This document shows positions 45,945 to 58,071 of a stretch of DNA of 64,000 nt, piece by piece. The DNA lies in NCBI RefSeq assembly GCF_029784155.1, contig NC_073693.1, positions 315,937,536 through 316,001,535 of the forward strand. The letters are read 5' to 3'. How positions within the stretch are numbered: the first letter of the stretch is position 1; every line of letters starts with the position of its first letter. Under the pieces are notes generated by a model that saw only the letters and a list, made by a program, of their open reading frames with translations, ran no database searches and was not told where the DNA came from. The position numbers and the translations under genes were made by a program. The stretch is from Uranotaenia lowii (lineage: Eukaryota; Arthropoda; Insecta; Diptera; Culicidae).

Positions 45945-46396
45945 AAAGCGATCAAATATTGCTATCACGCCTTGAAAGCCTGTGCTCTTATTTAGGATTA
46001 CTTAAGGTGGTAAAAACGGCAAAAATATAAGAAAAATTTTAATGCACGGATGGCGTAGGAATCCTAAATTTTGTTGTATCGAGACCTTAACTATACCTCC
46101 TTTTGGTGTCATTTTCTAAAAGTTTTGAAAGTATAATGATGCCAAATTTTGCTTTTACAGAAATTTTTGTGATACCTTGTAATGGCATCATTGTGCTCTC
46201 CAAGCTCTCGGAAAACGAGGTGTAGTTTGGGTCTCAGTTTTAGCAAAATTAGGTATCATTTTGCTAACCAAGTATGAAAATTTGTGCTCTCATTTTTGCT
46301 GTGTACCACCTTATGTCAAGCAAAATGAGAGCCGATTTGGCTCTCAGGGCGTGATAGCAAAATTTGCTATAATTTTGCCATAAAAGTCTGCTCGGG
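45945..46396 (-). mobile_element. CCCGAGCAGAC MITE, copy 4
   Basis: Ends on the plus strand with AAAAGTCTGCTCGGG. Its reverse complement matches 4735 onward over at least 230 bp with few differences (ACTTTTATGGCAAAATTATA, GCTATCACGCC). A mirrored TTGCTATCACGCC lies at its left side near 45970. The left edge is approximate. Confidence 0.7.
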
Positions 46397-47531
46397 CTAC
46401 CTACCCCATTTTGAGTGTTTTCTGGTAGTGCTATATTATTTTCTACCCGAATTGTCAGCTAAATTATTGTATATCTTTTTTTTACCTAAGAATTTGAACA
46501 ACCAAGTGCGCCCTGGTCCGGTGTCTCCGATTAAAAGATGAACTGATTTTTCATTGAAAATTTCAATGTTTAAACAACATCCAATTTAAGCAAATTACTA
46601 TTCAAAGACCGAATTAGCGAGACATATTCTGTTCTCAGCATGTCTGGCAGCAAAATGTAAATAAAAGTAAACGCGAGCAAATTTTAATCTTGCTGAGATC
46701 ACAAATATTTCTAATGTCGTGCGAGGAAGTGTCTTATTTAACATTTTTCATTTGATCACTATAGTCCAGGGTGCGTCTGCGAAATCCAACTTGTTGGAGA
46801 TAAAAATTATTGGGGCACTAAAAACACTTGTATCCTCTTGGCTCTTCTAGACTGTTACTCTGGGGGACGAACATAAAAACCCAAAATGTCTCGACGCTAG
46901 AACTGACAAAGGCTTTATTTTTAAAAATGACCAATCCTGTAACGTTATACCCATGAGTCTGAGTCTGAGATAAATCAATCTCACAAAGAACATTATATCA
47001 CCGATGAACAACAAACACGTCTTTCAGAAAAAAACATCAACCGAACAGAAACTAGTTAGTTACATTGTCAAGTATTTTAAGTGTTCAATGCATAGATTAT
47101 ATTTAATGTTGTAAGTCATAAATTTTTATTTGTGAAATGTGTTTTTTTCTAAAATTTCAACAAACATCCTATATACCAGTAAAATTTTTCATGAAATACT
47201 ATTCACGAGCATTACAAAAAGCAAATTCACCCAAAACATTCTTTATGAGGCGTTCTGTATACATGGCTGCACAGTTTTCGGGAATGAACTTTCCTCGAAA
47301 TTTGTTCATTCTATTTTAGCCTTTTTTTCAGCTACTTCAACGAAAGCTTCTTTGTTCTTTTCAAAGTGAAATCGAGTAAAGTTTCACTTTTCATTTCCGT
47401 ATGTCGTTGCTTCCCGAAATCACGATCAATATTGTGCTGAGTTGATTTTCAAATGGATCTCGAAAAAAAACCTTCCAGACTTGAATGCACAATTTCGAAA
47501 GTGGAAAAATTGATTATAGTGGCAATTATAG
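46397..47531. other. Noncoding DNA, probable intron
   Basis: No exon recognised. Confidence 0.4.
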
Positions 47532-47763
47532 AATCGTAAGTTGATTTCGGATCAACATACCGGCAACTTCACCCGAGATTTGGTGTATTTCATCGAAGAA
47601 TTTGACCGAACCATCCGGCAGCGGCACCTGTACAATACGGATTTCGGCTACCATCTGATGGAAATGGAACGGATCATCGTAGCACTGATGGGAAAAGTTC
47701 GAAACCATCGATAATCACTGGTCAAAGGTCATCGACCCGCCAAAGGAAATGATCTGCTGTGGT
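47532..47763 (+). pseudogene. Exon of an unrecognised gene with a +1 frameshift
   Basis: Frame one reads KLISDQHTGNFTRDLVYFIE, EFDRTIRQRHLYNTDFGYHL and MEMERIIVALM, then leads to a stop (47712-47714). One base later (from 47692) the frame EKFETIDNHWSKVIDPPKEM-ICCG is open to the donor GTAAGT (47764) in phase 0, as the next exon requires. The shift is at 47690-47692, next to a GGGAAAA run, so either mutation or an assembly indel is possible. Base composition is clearly coding-like. The protein is unknown to me. Confidence 0.65.
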
Positions 47764-47826
47764 GTAAGTATAATTTTTCTCCTTAAGACAGTGCTTCTTT
47801 TTAACTATAACTTACTTCTATTTCAG
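47764..47826 (+). other. 63-bp intron
   Basis: GTAAGTATAA to TTCTATTTCAG; intact consensus sites. Confidence 0.85.
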
Positions 47827-47904
47827 GTTGTATTTCAAAATGCTGACGTGATGAGAGAACATTACTTCCGTTATCATGGAACGGCGAGCTTGGTTCGACC
47901 AATG
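47827..47904 (+). CDS. Internal exon of the unrecognised gene
   Basis: 26 complete codons, VVFQNADVMREHYFRYHG then TASLVRPM, phase 0 at both ends, with no defect. Joined to the previous exon's CCG it gives C-x3-F-x5-M-x2-H-x4-H. That fits the second half of a C2H2 zinc finger, although the first Cys pair is abnormally spaced (adjacent). Bounded by CAG (47824-47826) and GTAATT (47905). Confidence 0.75.
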
Positions 47905-47963
47905 GTAATTTTCCATTAGTCAAATTGAAGGTTCCCCATCATAAATTTTTCTATAATTAACAG
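47905..47963 (+). other. 59-bp intron
   Basis: GTAATTTTCC to TATAATTAACAG; intact. Confidence 0.82.
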
Positions 47964-48240
47964 TTACAATCTGACCACGGCAAGCTGGAATACATGCTGC
48001 AACGGTGGCAAGGCTATTTGCACTATGGAAACGGAGCATGATCAGCGATTGATCGAGCATCTGGAAATACTGCTGGTGCTGGTTCGAAGTACAATTGAAC
48101 AGGATACCAAACCAAAACCTGCGGAAACTGAGCCACCAGTTAAAAGCTATCCCTTGAGAAGTGTCACCCCCCGATTACGAAAAACGACTGGAGTACGAGG
48201 TGGGGTTCAAGGATTAGTCTGTTCTGCCAAACAGTTTTAA
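47964..48240 (+). pseudogene. Terminal exon of the unrecognised gene with a +1 frameshift
   Basis: Begins in phase 0 with LQSDHGKLEYMLQRWQGYLH. That frame reaches TGA at 48039-48041. From 48025 a frame one base later is open to TAA at 48238-48240 (METEHDQRLIEHLEILLVLV, RSTIEQDTKPKPAETEPP, a basic tail). Helical, coding-like residues run on both sides of the shift at 48023-48025. Together with the shift in the exon at 47532 this gene is either a young pseudogene or carries two assembly indels. Confidence 0.65.
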
Positions 48241-48524
48241 CTTGAAAGGGAAATTAACGTTTTGATGAATCAAACTGATGGTATGAATAAAGAGAAATTG
48301 TCGATCTCGCGAATAAAAAAAAAAATAATTTACTCTCTGGAGCCACTCTTATTCTATGCAGTGGAGAATTTTTTAACTTTCAATAAAAAAGATGGTATGT
48401 TAACACATACTTTTATGTATATTGAACAATTCGTCAATTATTAATTAGACTGTATACTATCGTTTAATGATGATCGTAGAAGAAGAGGGAGTTTTTGATA
48501 TTTTAAGTAGCTATCTATAAAATA
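48241..48524. other. Possible 3' UTR and intergenic DNA
   Basis: AATAAA near 48286 and near 48382. No further coding sequence. Confidence 0.4.
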
Positions 48525-48849
48525 CTAGCTGATCCGGCAAACTTTGTTTTAACTTTTACTTAATAAATCGTTGGAAAAAATTTAACTTCATCTACACGCC
48601 TTCAACTTCTTTGTGCTCGTGAACCAATTTTGTAGAAAATTGTAATAAAAATGTTCGAGCTATGTCCCATTTCAAGTTGATTTAGCATGGGAGCCCCCCT
48701 TCATAAACAGTGAAAATCTTGAGGCTCGAGATGGTTTGTATTATCTCTGACCCGAAAAAACTCTCAGTTACCAAATTTCACTTCATTTCTTCCACCCGTT
48801 TATACCTGATGGTGTCACAAAGAAAACGTCTCCATTTTTATATATAAGA
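48525..48849 (-). mobile_element. Short non-autonomous Helitron-like element
   Basis: On the minus strand it starts TCTTATATATAAAAATGGAG and ends GCCGGATCAGCTAG. It sits between A and T (plus-strand flanks 48524 A and 48850 T). A TC start, CTAG end and insertion between A and T without duplication are Helitron hallmarks. 325 bp, no coding sequence. A 3' hairpin is poorly preserved. Confidence 0.6.
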
Positions 48850-48874
48850 TAGCAAGTGAAAATCATTTTGTATG

Positions 48875-49004
48875 GCCCCCTTCCAGAAAAGTGAAATTCT
48901 CGAAACTATTATACAAACCATCTCTGACCCGAAAAACCCTCGGATACCGTCCTTTATACGTGATGGTGTTACAAAGAAAACGTCTCCATTTTTTATTTAT
49001 AAGA
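48875..49004 (-). mobile_element. Helitron-like 5' end fragment
   Basis: A second copy of the same 5' region (minus strand TCTTATAAATAAAAAATGGA, then AGACGTTTTCTTTGT), next to the complete copy. It is truncated on its left side. Confidence 0.55.
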
Positions 49005-50189
49005 TATATTTTCATCTCAAATAAATGTCACATTTCTTGCATTTTCACAAAAAGCGACCTTTTTGCAAGAATTCCCAGTATAGAAATAAGTTTATGAATT
49101 TAATTTTTGAAAAAAAATCATTGATCTTTAATTCAAATAATTAGAAACTAAATATTTTTGTAGTGTGAATTCAAGAATTGAACCCTCAACATTTGTTATT
49201 GCTATTTTCTTAGAAAGGACTAAATCTTTAAGTATTTCTCTGAATATCTACTACAATGTTATGAGTGTTTGAAAATTCTTTACAATTTGCTCAATTTTTT
49301 CATTTCTTTTATTGAATATTCCAGAAATTGCTTTTTTCAATTGAATCACATCGATATCAAATCTGACTTGTATACCAAGTAACTTAGAAATTGTTCATGT
49401 AGAATATATGTTCAAACGCAAAAAAAAAAAATTAATCAATATCTAGCAATACAAACCATGAACAGCTTAGTGTAAACCATTTGAAATTTATCCGATTTAT
49501 GAAAAATCTTACGTTGGTTTTGTATGTGAGTATCCAAAAAAGTTGGAAGAGAATTTCAAATCGGTAAATCATCTCATTGCATCAAGACTTGTGTGTGTAT
49601 CGAATTTGATCGAATCCACACGAAATTTGTTCTAGTTTTATCATACATTACTTCAAATTCGTATGGCTCCTTTTTCCCTTTTTCTTCAAAAGAAGTTCTC
49701 TTACAATACAACAAATTTTCAAATTATATCATGACTTGTCAATCAATGTGATGAATCATGTCACTATGTCAAATTTAGTGTAGTAGCAAGTTCGATGCAA
49801 ATTTCTTATACTTTTTGTTAGATATTGTTATAATTCACTATATTTTTTATATGGAAGCCAAAGCCAAAATTCAATCAATTATCTCATCATGTACAATCTT
49901 TTATGTTCAACGGTCTCTTGAAAATAATTCGAGTTTGTTCATATTTCTGTTCATTCAGTATGGGAGCTCCGCTTCACTAGAACGGAAAACGCCTTTTAGT
50001 ATTTTAAATCATGTAATAACAATAAAACTTGGATTTGAACCAAATTTGATCAAAATATTTGAAAAATAGTTCGAGATCTGTGAGATTTTAGATGGATTTG
50101 ACATGGGACCCTTCTTTCCCTTTCAAAAATCGCTAGGAGGTTTAATAAAAAAAATATCTGATATTGTCGAAACATGTTCAACAATATTA
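49005..50189. other. Repeat-derived noncoding DNA
   Basis: Phrases such as ATGGGAGC and ATTCAGTATGGGAGCTCC recur as in the neighbouring Helitron-like sequences. No gene. Confidence 0.4.
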
Positions 50190-50489
<300 letters not shown>

Positions 50490-51199
50490 ATCATGGTGTT
50501 TAATTTGTTAAAAGAGGGGGCTCCCATACAAAATGAACATAAATTTGACTACATTTGAAACAATTTTGGAAAATCACTTAACAGATCAACGTGAAATTTT
50601 GTATGTAGCCGTTTTCAAGACCGGGAATGGTTTCTAAAATACTATTTATACCTTTCAAATTCAAAAGAGGGGGCTCCCAAACAAAATTTAAGAAAATTGA
50701 CAAAATTTAAACAATCCTTGATGGATTTTTGTTAAAAATTAACAAACGTAAGCGTTTTGGCATTTTTTTTTGTACACTTAATTTATTGAGGGATCAACTA
50801 GCTGCTTTCACCCTCCGAAAATTAATTTTAAATATCATACATGTCAAATTTCACTTATTCCACACTTTAACACTTTTTCTTCACTAAAATAAGTTTTAAC
50901 AATATTTGATAATCAATATTGATAGACGCTTTCCATTTTAATGAATGAAGGACTCTCATATTTAATAAATACAACAAACATATAACTATCAAATCCAATG
51001 TCATAATGTTTCCACTAAGTTTATGCACGCTTTTTTATTATGTACAAATTACCTTGTATCTGAATACTTCTTTCGCTTCAAAAACGGGGCGATTTTTGTA
51101 AATTTAAAGTATTCATTTATTGAATAAAAGATCTCTCCTATTTTTTTTTTCTAAAGCGTGGCTAATCCAACTCAAAACAATCGCTCATATTAATGTCAT

Positions 51200-51327
51200 G
51201 AAAAATAGTTTGCTTCTGAATAATATTGAAATCAAATTGAAAAGGTAATTAATTTTTAATTATTATAATAATTTTGAAGATCAATCTTATCATTGGAGGG
51301 GTAGCAAAAGCACACCGGTTCAGCTAG
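51200..51327 (+). mobile_element. Helitron-like 3' end
   Basis: GTAGCAAAAGCACACCGGTT followed by CAGCTAG at 51321-51327 and host T. This matches the 3' ends at 48525 (inverse), 55936 (inverse) and 60582. The 5' limit is not identified, so the start is nominal. Confidence 0.45.
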
Positions 51328-51969
51328 TTCATCATAAAACCTTATCTTAACTTTAGGAAACGAAAAAAAATTTGGTCTTTAAAAGGGAAATAATAATGTC
51401 CTGTAACCTTGTAGCTTTTTGATAACTCTTCTGACCCGCTTTCATGGATATGAATTTAAAAGTGGTAGTTAAAATATTATGAAAAATGTAATCCGGACAA
51501 AAAAAAACTCCAATATTCCGTTTTGCTTATAAATGAGATTGCATCTATGCCTTTACTAGAACACAATAAACACTCAAAATACTAAGAGTAATTAAATCTG
51601 AATGGTTTTTGGGCAAATGCAACTGTGAACAAGTGAAGTGCATATTTGATTAAGTTACTGACGTATCATCTTTTTCTTTTTTTGAATTGTTATAAAACCA
51701 ATATTTAACCCTTTAATGCATGACTTTTTTTAAATGAGAATATCAGCTATTGGTTCATTGGAATAATAACATTTTAATTCGAATAACATGACACAAACAG
51801 GTTTGAAGTCGTTATTTTGAGTATTATAAAAGTTATGGCCAATCAAAGTTGAAAAATATTTTTTGAAATTCTTAATTAATTACAATACGATTTTGCCAAT
51901 TTCTTCCAAACCTTGACAATTGGGTGCAGGAAGGTGTTTTCTGATTGATTGAGATTAAAATTTTTTTTA
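51328..51969. other. Noncoding DNA
   Basis: Nothing recognisable up to the assembly gap. Confidence 0.4.
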
Positions 51970-52469
51970 NNNNNNNNNNNNNNNNNNNNNNNNNNNNNNN
52001 NNNNNNNNNNNNNNNNNNNNNNNNNNNNNNNNNNNNNNNNNNNNNNNNNNNNNNNNNNNNNNNNNNNNNNNNNNNNNNNNNNNNNNNNNNNNNNNNNNNN
52101 NNNNNNNNNNNNNNNNNNNNNNNNNNNNNNNNNNNNNNNNNNNNNNNNNNNNNNNNNNNNNNNNNNNNNNNNNNNNNNNNNNNNNNNNNNNNNNNNNNNN
52201 NNNNNNNNNNNNNNNNNNNNNNNNNNNNNNNNNNNNNNNNNNNNNNNNNNNNNNNNNNNNNNNNNNNNNNNNNNNNNNNNNNNNNNNNNNNNNNNNNNNN
52301 NNNNNNNNNNNNNNNNNNNNNNNNNNNNNNNNNNNNNNNNNNNNNNNNNNNNNNNNNNNNNNNNNNNNNNNNNNNNNNNNNNNNNNNNNNNNNNNNNNNN
52401 NNNNNNNNNNNNNNNNNNNNNNNNNNNNNNNNNNNNNNNNNNNNNNNNNNNNNNNNNNNNNNNNNNNNN
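51970..52469. other. Assembly gap (500 N)
   Basis: Exactly 500 N, a round number usually used for a gap of unknown size. Left and right sides may not be adjacent in the genome. Confidence 0.99.
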
Positions 52470-52741
52470 ATTACAGATTTGAGCGGCCTTCAGTTCAGCT
52501 CACAACTAATCGTTTAATCAGCAAGAACAAAATAAAAATCTCTCCTCTCCTCTCTTATTCTTCGCACACCACCAGCCCATTTGGTGCTGCCGGTTTCTCG
52601 GCATCCATCTTTATTCCTCCCATCACCTTGATTCATCTGACTTAATTGATTTGATTTTGACTTTGTTCGATACATGCCGGCACGTACGCCAGTTCTGCTA
52701 CACATTTGTATTATTTACTTGCTTAAGCAATAAAACAACCT

Positions 52742-52830
52742 AATGAAAAAAAAATAGTCCGGATACCAGATTTGAATCGCGACCCTTCGAGATGATAGCC
52801 AAACATGCTGCCACGAGGTCACGCCCAGAT
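52742..52830 (-). repeat. tRNA-like unit with T-run, possible SINE or tRNA pseudogene
   Basis: Read on the minus strand GTGACCTCGTGGCAGC is A-box-like and GGGTCGCGATTCAAATC is B-box-like. These are followed within 20 bp by TATTTTTTTT, which would serve as a pol III terminator. The paired arms are imperfect, so a functional tRNA is unlikely. Confidence 0.4.
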
Positions 52831-52907
52831 GTTGCCTTACCAGTATGTAAAACACGAAGTGGTAATAAACTTAGCCTTGATTAAATTCATGAAATGGTGT
52901 AAATGTC

Positions 52908-53165
52908 TCAAAAAAGGCTATTAGAGGAGCTTTTAGCAACTTCAAGTCCAAAATGGCTATTCAAGGAACATTTTGGAACTTCAAGTCCAACTTTAATACT
53001 GTATGGATGTGATTGATATGTCACAAAAAAGTCTCTTTGAGGAATTTTTGGAAACTTCAAGTTAACAAAAGGCTATTTGAGGCCGTATTTGTAACTTTAA
53101 TACTAAGTGATGCAATAGCCGTGTCACAAAAAGGCTATTTGAGGAACCTATTGCAACTTTCATGC
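52908..53165 (+). repeat. Degenerate tandem repeat (AAAGGCTATTTGAGGAAC)
   Basis: About five copies of a unit reading AAAAAGGCTATTTGAGGA then TTTTGGAACTTCAAGTCC, unevenly spaced (roughly 40-60 bp). Confidence 0.65.
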
Positions 53166-54219
53166 TCACATTCAACAAAACTTGGTACCAATTCCCGTTG
53201 GAACCTTTGTTCAGCGAAATTTGAACTTTGAAGGCACGCGTTTAAGTAGATATGAGACTTTTGGTTGCTTGGGTTGTAAGGAAAATTTATATGACTAGAT
53301 AAAACACGCACTTATATGCATTTTCACCACAATCATTATGAACTTTTTTCTGGCATTTTATGCACAAACATAATAAATGTTTTGTTAAAGGCATCAATGG
53401 CCGGGCTTCGCCCAGACTGATCTTAGCGCCATAAGAAAATTTAAAAATAACAGAAATTAAATCTCGTGTGATTCGTATTCAAAAACGAAAAAACGAATAT
53501 AATAGATTGAAATGAATTCCTTGATTAAAAATTTTCGATTCTATTTCATGAACATCAAAAATATTGTCTTTTGATAAAAATATGGGCATATAAAGTTTAA
53601 ATGTCTTGAAAAACTGAGGATTGCGTTCAGTTTGGTCTAGTCGAATCCCGACCAAATGCAATACTGTTTATCAGCATAACGTAATATTGGGATTTTTTTC
53701 TTCAGAATACATTTTTCCTAAATCTTTCATTCCTACCACTTTGAAAAGCAAAATCCATCAAAGTGAGTCAGAAGAGCAGCCAAAAATCGGTAGCTACACA
53801 TGATGAAACGAATTTCGAAGTCCATTAGAGAAGTCATTATTTTCGTTTCAAGTAAAAATTAAGTTGTATGATAAAAAATATGCTCAGAAGATAATTTTAT
53901 TTTAAATAATTCTATTCAATGCGGTAAAAAGGCTTGTTTTGTAAGCTTTGAAATACTGACAAAAATAAAATAAACCGAAATCTGTGACATTTTTTTTTAT
54001 TCCTGAATATTGACGAAAATTACGAAAGTTTAATAATGAATCCTGGTTGAACGATTTTAAATTTGTTATCAACATGATTCAGCCGGCATCAAAGTTGCCA
54101 ACAAAAATTACACTAGTTTACAAAATTTTATAAAAATCGTGAACTTGATTGACTGACCAATATTTTTAAAGTAAAATCGGGCGCTGAATCCGAAAATGAA
54201 ATTCAAAAAAATCTCAGTA
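53166..54219. other. Intergenic DNA
   Basis: AT-rich, no gene. A possible repeat edge GGCCGGGCTTCGCCCAGAC near 53399 contains a small GC hairpin. Confidence 0.4.
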
Positions 54220-55303
54220 GAACCGTTTTTGAGTTATGCTCCAAATATGAAATTTTGGAAATATAAAAAAAAGTTCTTGTACTTAGACGGAAATATCACG
54301 GACAGCATAACAGAAATTCGAAATCTTTCTTTCGCATATTGAAGGTGAATAAATTTTCTATCGATCAATTGAACTCTGTTTTTGCGTATGATCAACGGTA
54401 TTGTTGATATTAATGACTTTATGATAGAAAAAAATTATAAAAAACGCATTTTTTAGAGAATATTTTGTTTCAGCGAAAGTTTTAGACTCGATGGTAACAT
54501 TTTAAAAATCTGATTTTCTTCTGCGCTTAAATGTCAATTTAAAGTAAAGATTTCAAGTGGTTACTGTTAAAAATCTGTTGAAAATTGAAGAAGTTATGGC
54601 TACTTTACCATAACAGTATTTTTTGTAGTTTTTAATAATTAAACGAACTGCAGTAAACTTATCATAGTATAGGAAGAATGAAACAATATAAATCTCAATC
54701 GCTCCAAATTAAAATTATTTATTAGCTTAACAAAAGGTCACTTGCGAAATTTCAGGAAGATTTGACCATAGGAAGGTATTACTTGAGTCTCAAACGTGAA
54801 TAAAATTTTAAGCTATTTTGCCCGGGAAGAACGAAAAATACTGGTTTTTCATCAATAACTTTTCTTCTTCACTAGCCGATTGTTTTTGATAGTTGATTTT
54901 CTTAAAGCCTAAGTTGAGACAAATATTCTTCTACTTCTTCAATTTTCAAACGATTTTGATAAATAACCACTTGAAATCTTTGTTTTGAATTGACATTTAA
55001 GCGCAGAAGAAAATCAGATTTTTTAAATGTTACCATCGAATCTAAAACTTTCGCTGAAACAAAATTTTCTCTAGAAAAATGCGTTTTTTATAATTTTTTC
55101 TATCAGAAAGTCACAAATATCAACAATACCGTTGATCATACAAAAACAGTGTTCAGATGATCGATAGAAAATTTATTTACCTTCAATATGCAAAAGAGGG
55201 ATTTAAATTCCTGTAATGCCGTCCTAGATATTTCCATCTAAGTAGATGAAAATTTTTTATTTTTACAAAGTTTTATATTTGGAGCATAACTCAAAAACGG
55301 TTC
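54220..55303. repeat. Long inverted repeat, ~375-bp arms
   Basis: 54220-54595 (GAACCGTTTTTGAGTTATGC...) and 54932-55303 (...GCATAACTCAAAAACGGTTC) are reverse complements with noticeable divergence, around a spacer of 336 bp. Shared inner landmarks include AAATCAGATTTT, GCGCAGAAGAAAATC and CAAGTGGTTA. No terminal target duplication found. It could be a fold-back transposon or a hairpin-RNA source. Confidence 0.8.
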
Positions 55304-55935
55304 AAAAATGCTGTTAACTAGTGTTATAAGTTCTCGATAAAACAATAGAAATTTTAAATTCTGTGATAGGGCCCAAAAGGTCTTTGACGATTATCTGTGA
55401 TGCTTTATTCAGAAATTTGTATTCGTATTCGTATTCAACATTACCGTAATTCGTATTCAACATTACCGAAGTCATAATAAAGCTTCAGAAATCCTATCCA
55501 AATGATATCTCAATATGATCAGAAATTTAAAAAAAAAACTGGAAAAAAAATTGGAATTGAAGAATGTAGTTTTGATGACAGTTGCTTAAAAATATTTAAA
55601 ATTGAACATTTTCTGTAATTCGACGTCCTTGCTCAACATCTCAATGCAATGATCCAATACTTCAATTTAAAAAACGGGGTTTTTACCGTTTGTAGGAAAA
55701 AATCTAGCCTTGGAGGAAAAAATCACAGAAAATCAAGTTTTTCAAACGTCCAACGCTAAAAAGACGGTGATTTCTTTAAATATATACTTTTACACTTTTA
55801 TTTATCACTGTGTAAGCCCTGGAAGAATTTAAAATGACAATGATTTAGTGATGTACCTATTCAATATCGGTGTTTGAAAAGTCGTGTTGAATTTCTGTAC
55901 ACGTAAATTCTCCAAAAATTTGAAGTTATAAAAAA
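55304..55935. other. Intergenic DNA
   Basis: A short direct repeat GTATTCAACATTACCG occurs twice near 55432-55468. No gene. Confidence 0.45.
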
Positions 55936-57279
55936 CTAGCTGACCCGTTGTGCTTTGCTACACCTTCCGGAAATAAATGTAATTTGTAAAAATTTATTCA
56001 AATTTAGATTTTAGAGAGCATTTTTTTAAATCCAAACTCATCATACTTCAGAACCAACAACTTTGAAATGAGAGCTGCAGCTGCAGTTCTGAATTGCAAT
56101 TCAAAGATGGTATATATTATTTACTGAAACTTGATCTCTAAACTCGTTTTTCAAGATCTGAAATTTGTACTCTGTACCCAAAAAAACCTTTTTAAGTATG
56201 GTCCCTTCTTTGAAAAGCTCTTTATCTTAAATTTACATGGGAGCTCTCCCATCTTTTTCAATTTGGTCCCCCACTGCTTGAAGAAGGTAGGCAAATTAAA
56301 CCGGCTCGATACCTAAACAGCACTTATCACGGTAATGAAAAGTATATTAAATTAGTTATGTATAAATACAGTGGAAATTTCTCTTTTTTTTTTAAATAAA
56401 TTTACTACGGTAAAAATATAAGTATTAAAAAAAATATCAGTTGCACACTAAATAAGTTCTCAGCTTTTTTTAAATTTTTCTCTTTGAAAGTCAAATATTC
56501 AAAAATGTTGGCAAAAACGAATTTCTAAGTTTACATTTGTCCCGTATATTGGGGCAAGTGTCAATGCAAAGCTTATTTACAGATGCGTCAGAGTAATGGC
56601 TTTAAAATAGATTTAATACGAATTCCTGCTTTTTGTTCTATCAAGTTTCACTGATATATCTGCAGTATTCCTGCAGTATAAATTTATGTTTGTTACTCCA
56701 CTTTTAACGAATGCTGTTCAAAGGGAATGACCTTCAATTACAAAGACATTTAAGAATTTTCAATATCCGCTTCAGTTTCAACATTCGGAATACCCCTTCT
56801 GGCCTTTCCAACATATTGAATCATTTAGAAGATGAATTTCTTAAAAGTTCGACGTTTATCCTTGCCCCACCGTGTAAGTTGACAGAAGGGAATATTGTTT
56901 TTAACACTTTAAGGGTAGATATACTAAAAAATTCTCTTAAAATTTTTGCGTCCAGTTGAATATCAGTTCTAAAGTCTCGCTTTTCAAAAACGAAGCGGAT
57001 CAAAAGTCTCTTTATGCAGCCATGTAACACAAAAACACTATTCATGTTAAGTACGTACTTGAATTGGTATGTAATCAAAAAGTACGATGATTTTTCAGTT
57101 TTTTTTTTAAATAAAAAGCTCCCAGTTTCATTTCTAAATTCGTTTCAGTTGTGTATTTGGGCCGAAGTAACAATTTCTAGAAGAAAACATTTTTTTTTAA
57201 CAGAAAAAGTTGAACGTTTGAACATGTTCTAACGTTCCTTGAGTGAAAAGTCGAATGCTACCTACATTAACACGAACTA

Positions 57280-57900
57280 AATATGGAAGTATTTTTGCAA
57301 AGCTTTCAATTGGTTTTGATTCGATTGATAAAATACCAATACGCAAAACATCTAGGTTTCATATCGCTCCCAAGTGCATAAGAAACATAGGTACTTGGTT
57401 GAGAAACAGGCGCCTGATTGTTGAATTTTTCCAGCGATCAATGAACAGTATTCTTTAGTTACTATCCACTTGCGACGACGTTTGCTTGACCATAGAGACG
57501 AAAAACAAACCCCTCAGATAAAAGAAAATCTCTAAAAATAGATGCCATGACTGTTCAATTTCAGATTTTGGCAAAAAAAAATGTAGGTATATGTTTTATT
57601 CGATCGACAAAATGTCAATCTGAGTCTCATCTAGGCGTCATTCATAACCATGTGTTGTACAAATGAGCTAGGAATCAATTAGAAAAAAATTCACATCAAG
57701 GCTTCATATCGCCACCCCTTGCATTGAAAATATTCTTGGTTGAGAAATACGCGCCAAAATATTCCCACCGATCAGTATGCTATGCCTGGGTTACTATCCT
57801 TTTGCGACGTTGGCTCGACGCCTCGACCTTGGAAACGAAAAACAAACCGCCCAAAGGAAGAAAAAATCTCGAGAAAATGGATGTCATGACTTTAATTTGT
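57280..57900 (-). repeat. Tandem duplicated internal segment of the outer Helitron
   Basis: Two adjacent segments (about 57280-57590 and 57590-57900), reverse-complemented, both resemble 58260-58570 of the inner element. Shared words are GGTTTGTTTTTCGT, GGCATAGCATACTG (second segment), TTTCTCAACCAAG and ATATGAAGCC. The segment nearer the 5' end sits at the same distance from the terminus as in the inner element. Confidence 0.7.
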
Positions 57901-58071
57901 TCCGAAAAATTACAAATTTAGTATGGAAGCCCCCCCTCCCTTAAGTCGGATGGAGTTTTGACTATTACAGAAACCATCCCCGGCCTCAAAAACCCTCAGA
58001 TGCCAATTTTGACGATGATTGGTTCAGTAGTTTCCGAGTCTATAGGGAACAGACAGACAGACAAACATTCA

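Noticed and set aside
46500..46790. Pair of GCGCCCTGG / CCAGGGTGCG sequences as transposon ends
   Set aside because: The match is short (about 9 bp), without a target duplication or extended inverted repeat.
51945..52517. Frames running through the N block
   Set aside because: They consist of assembly-gap characters.
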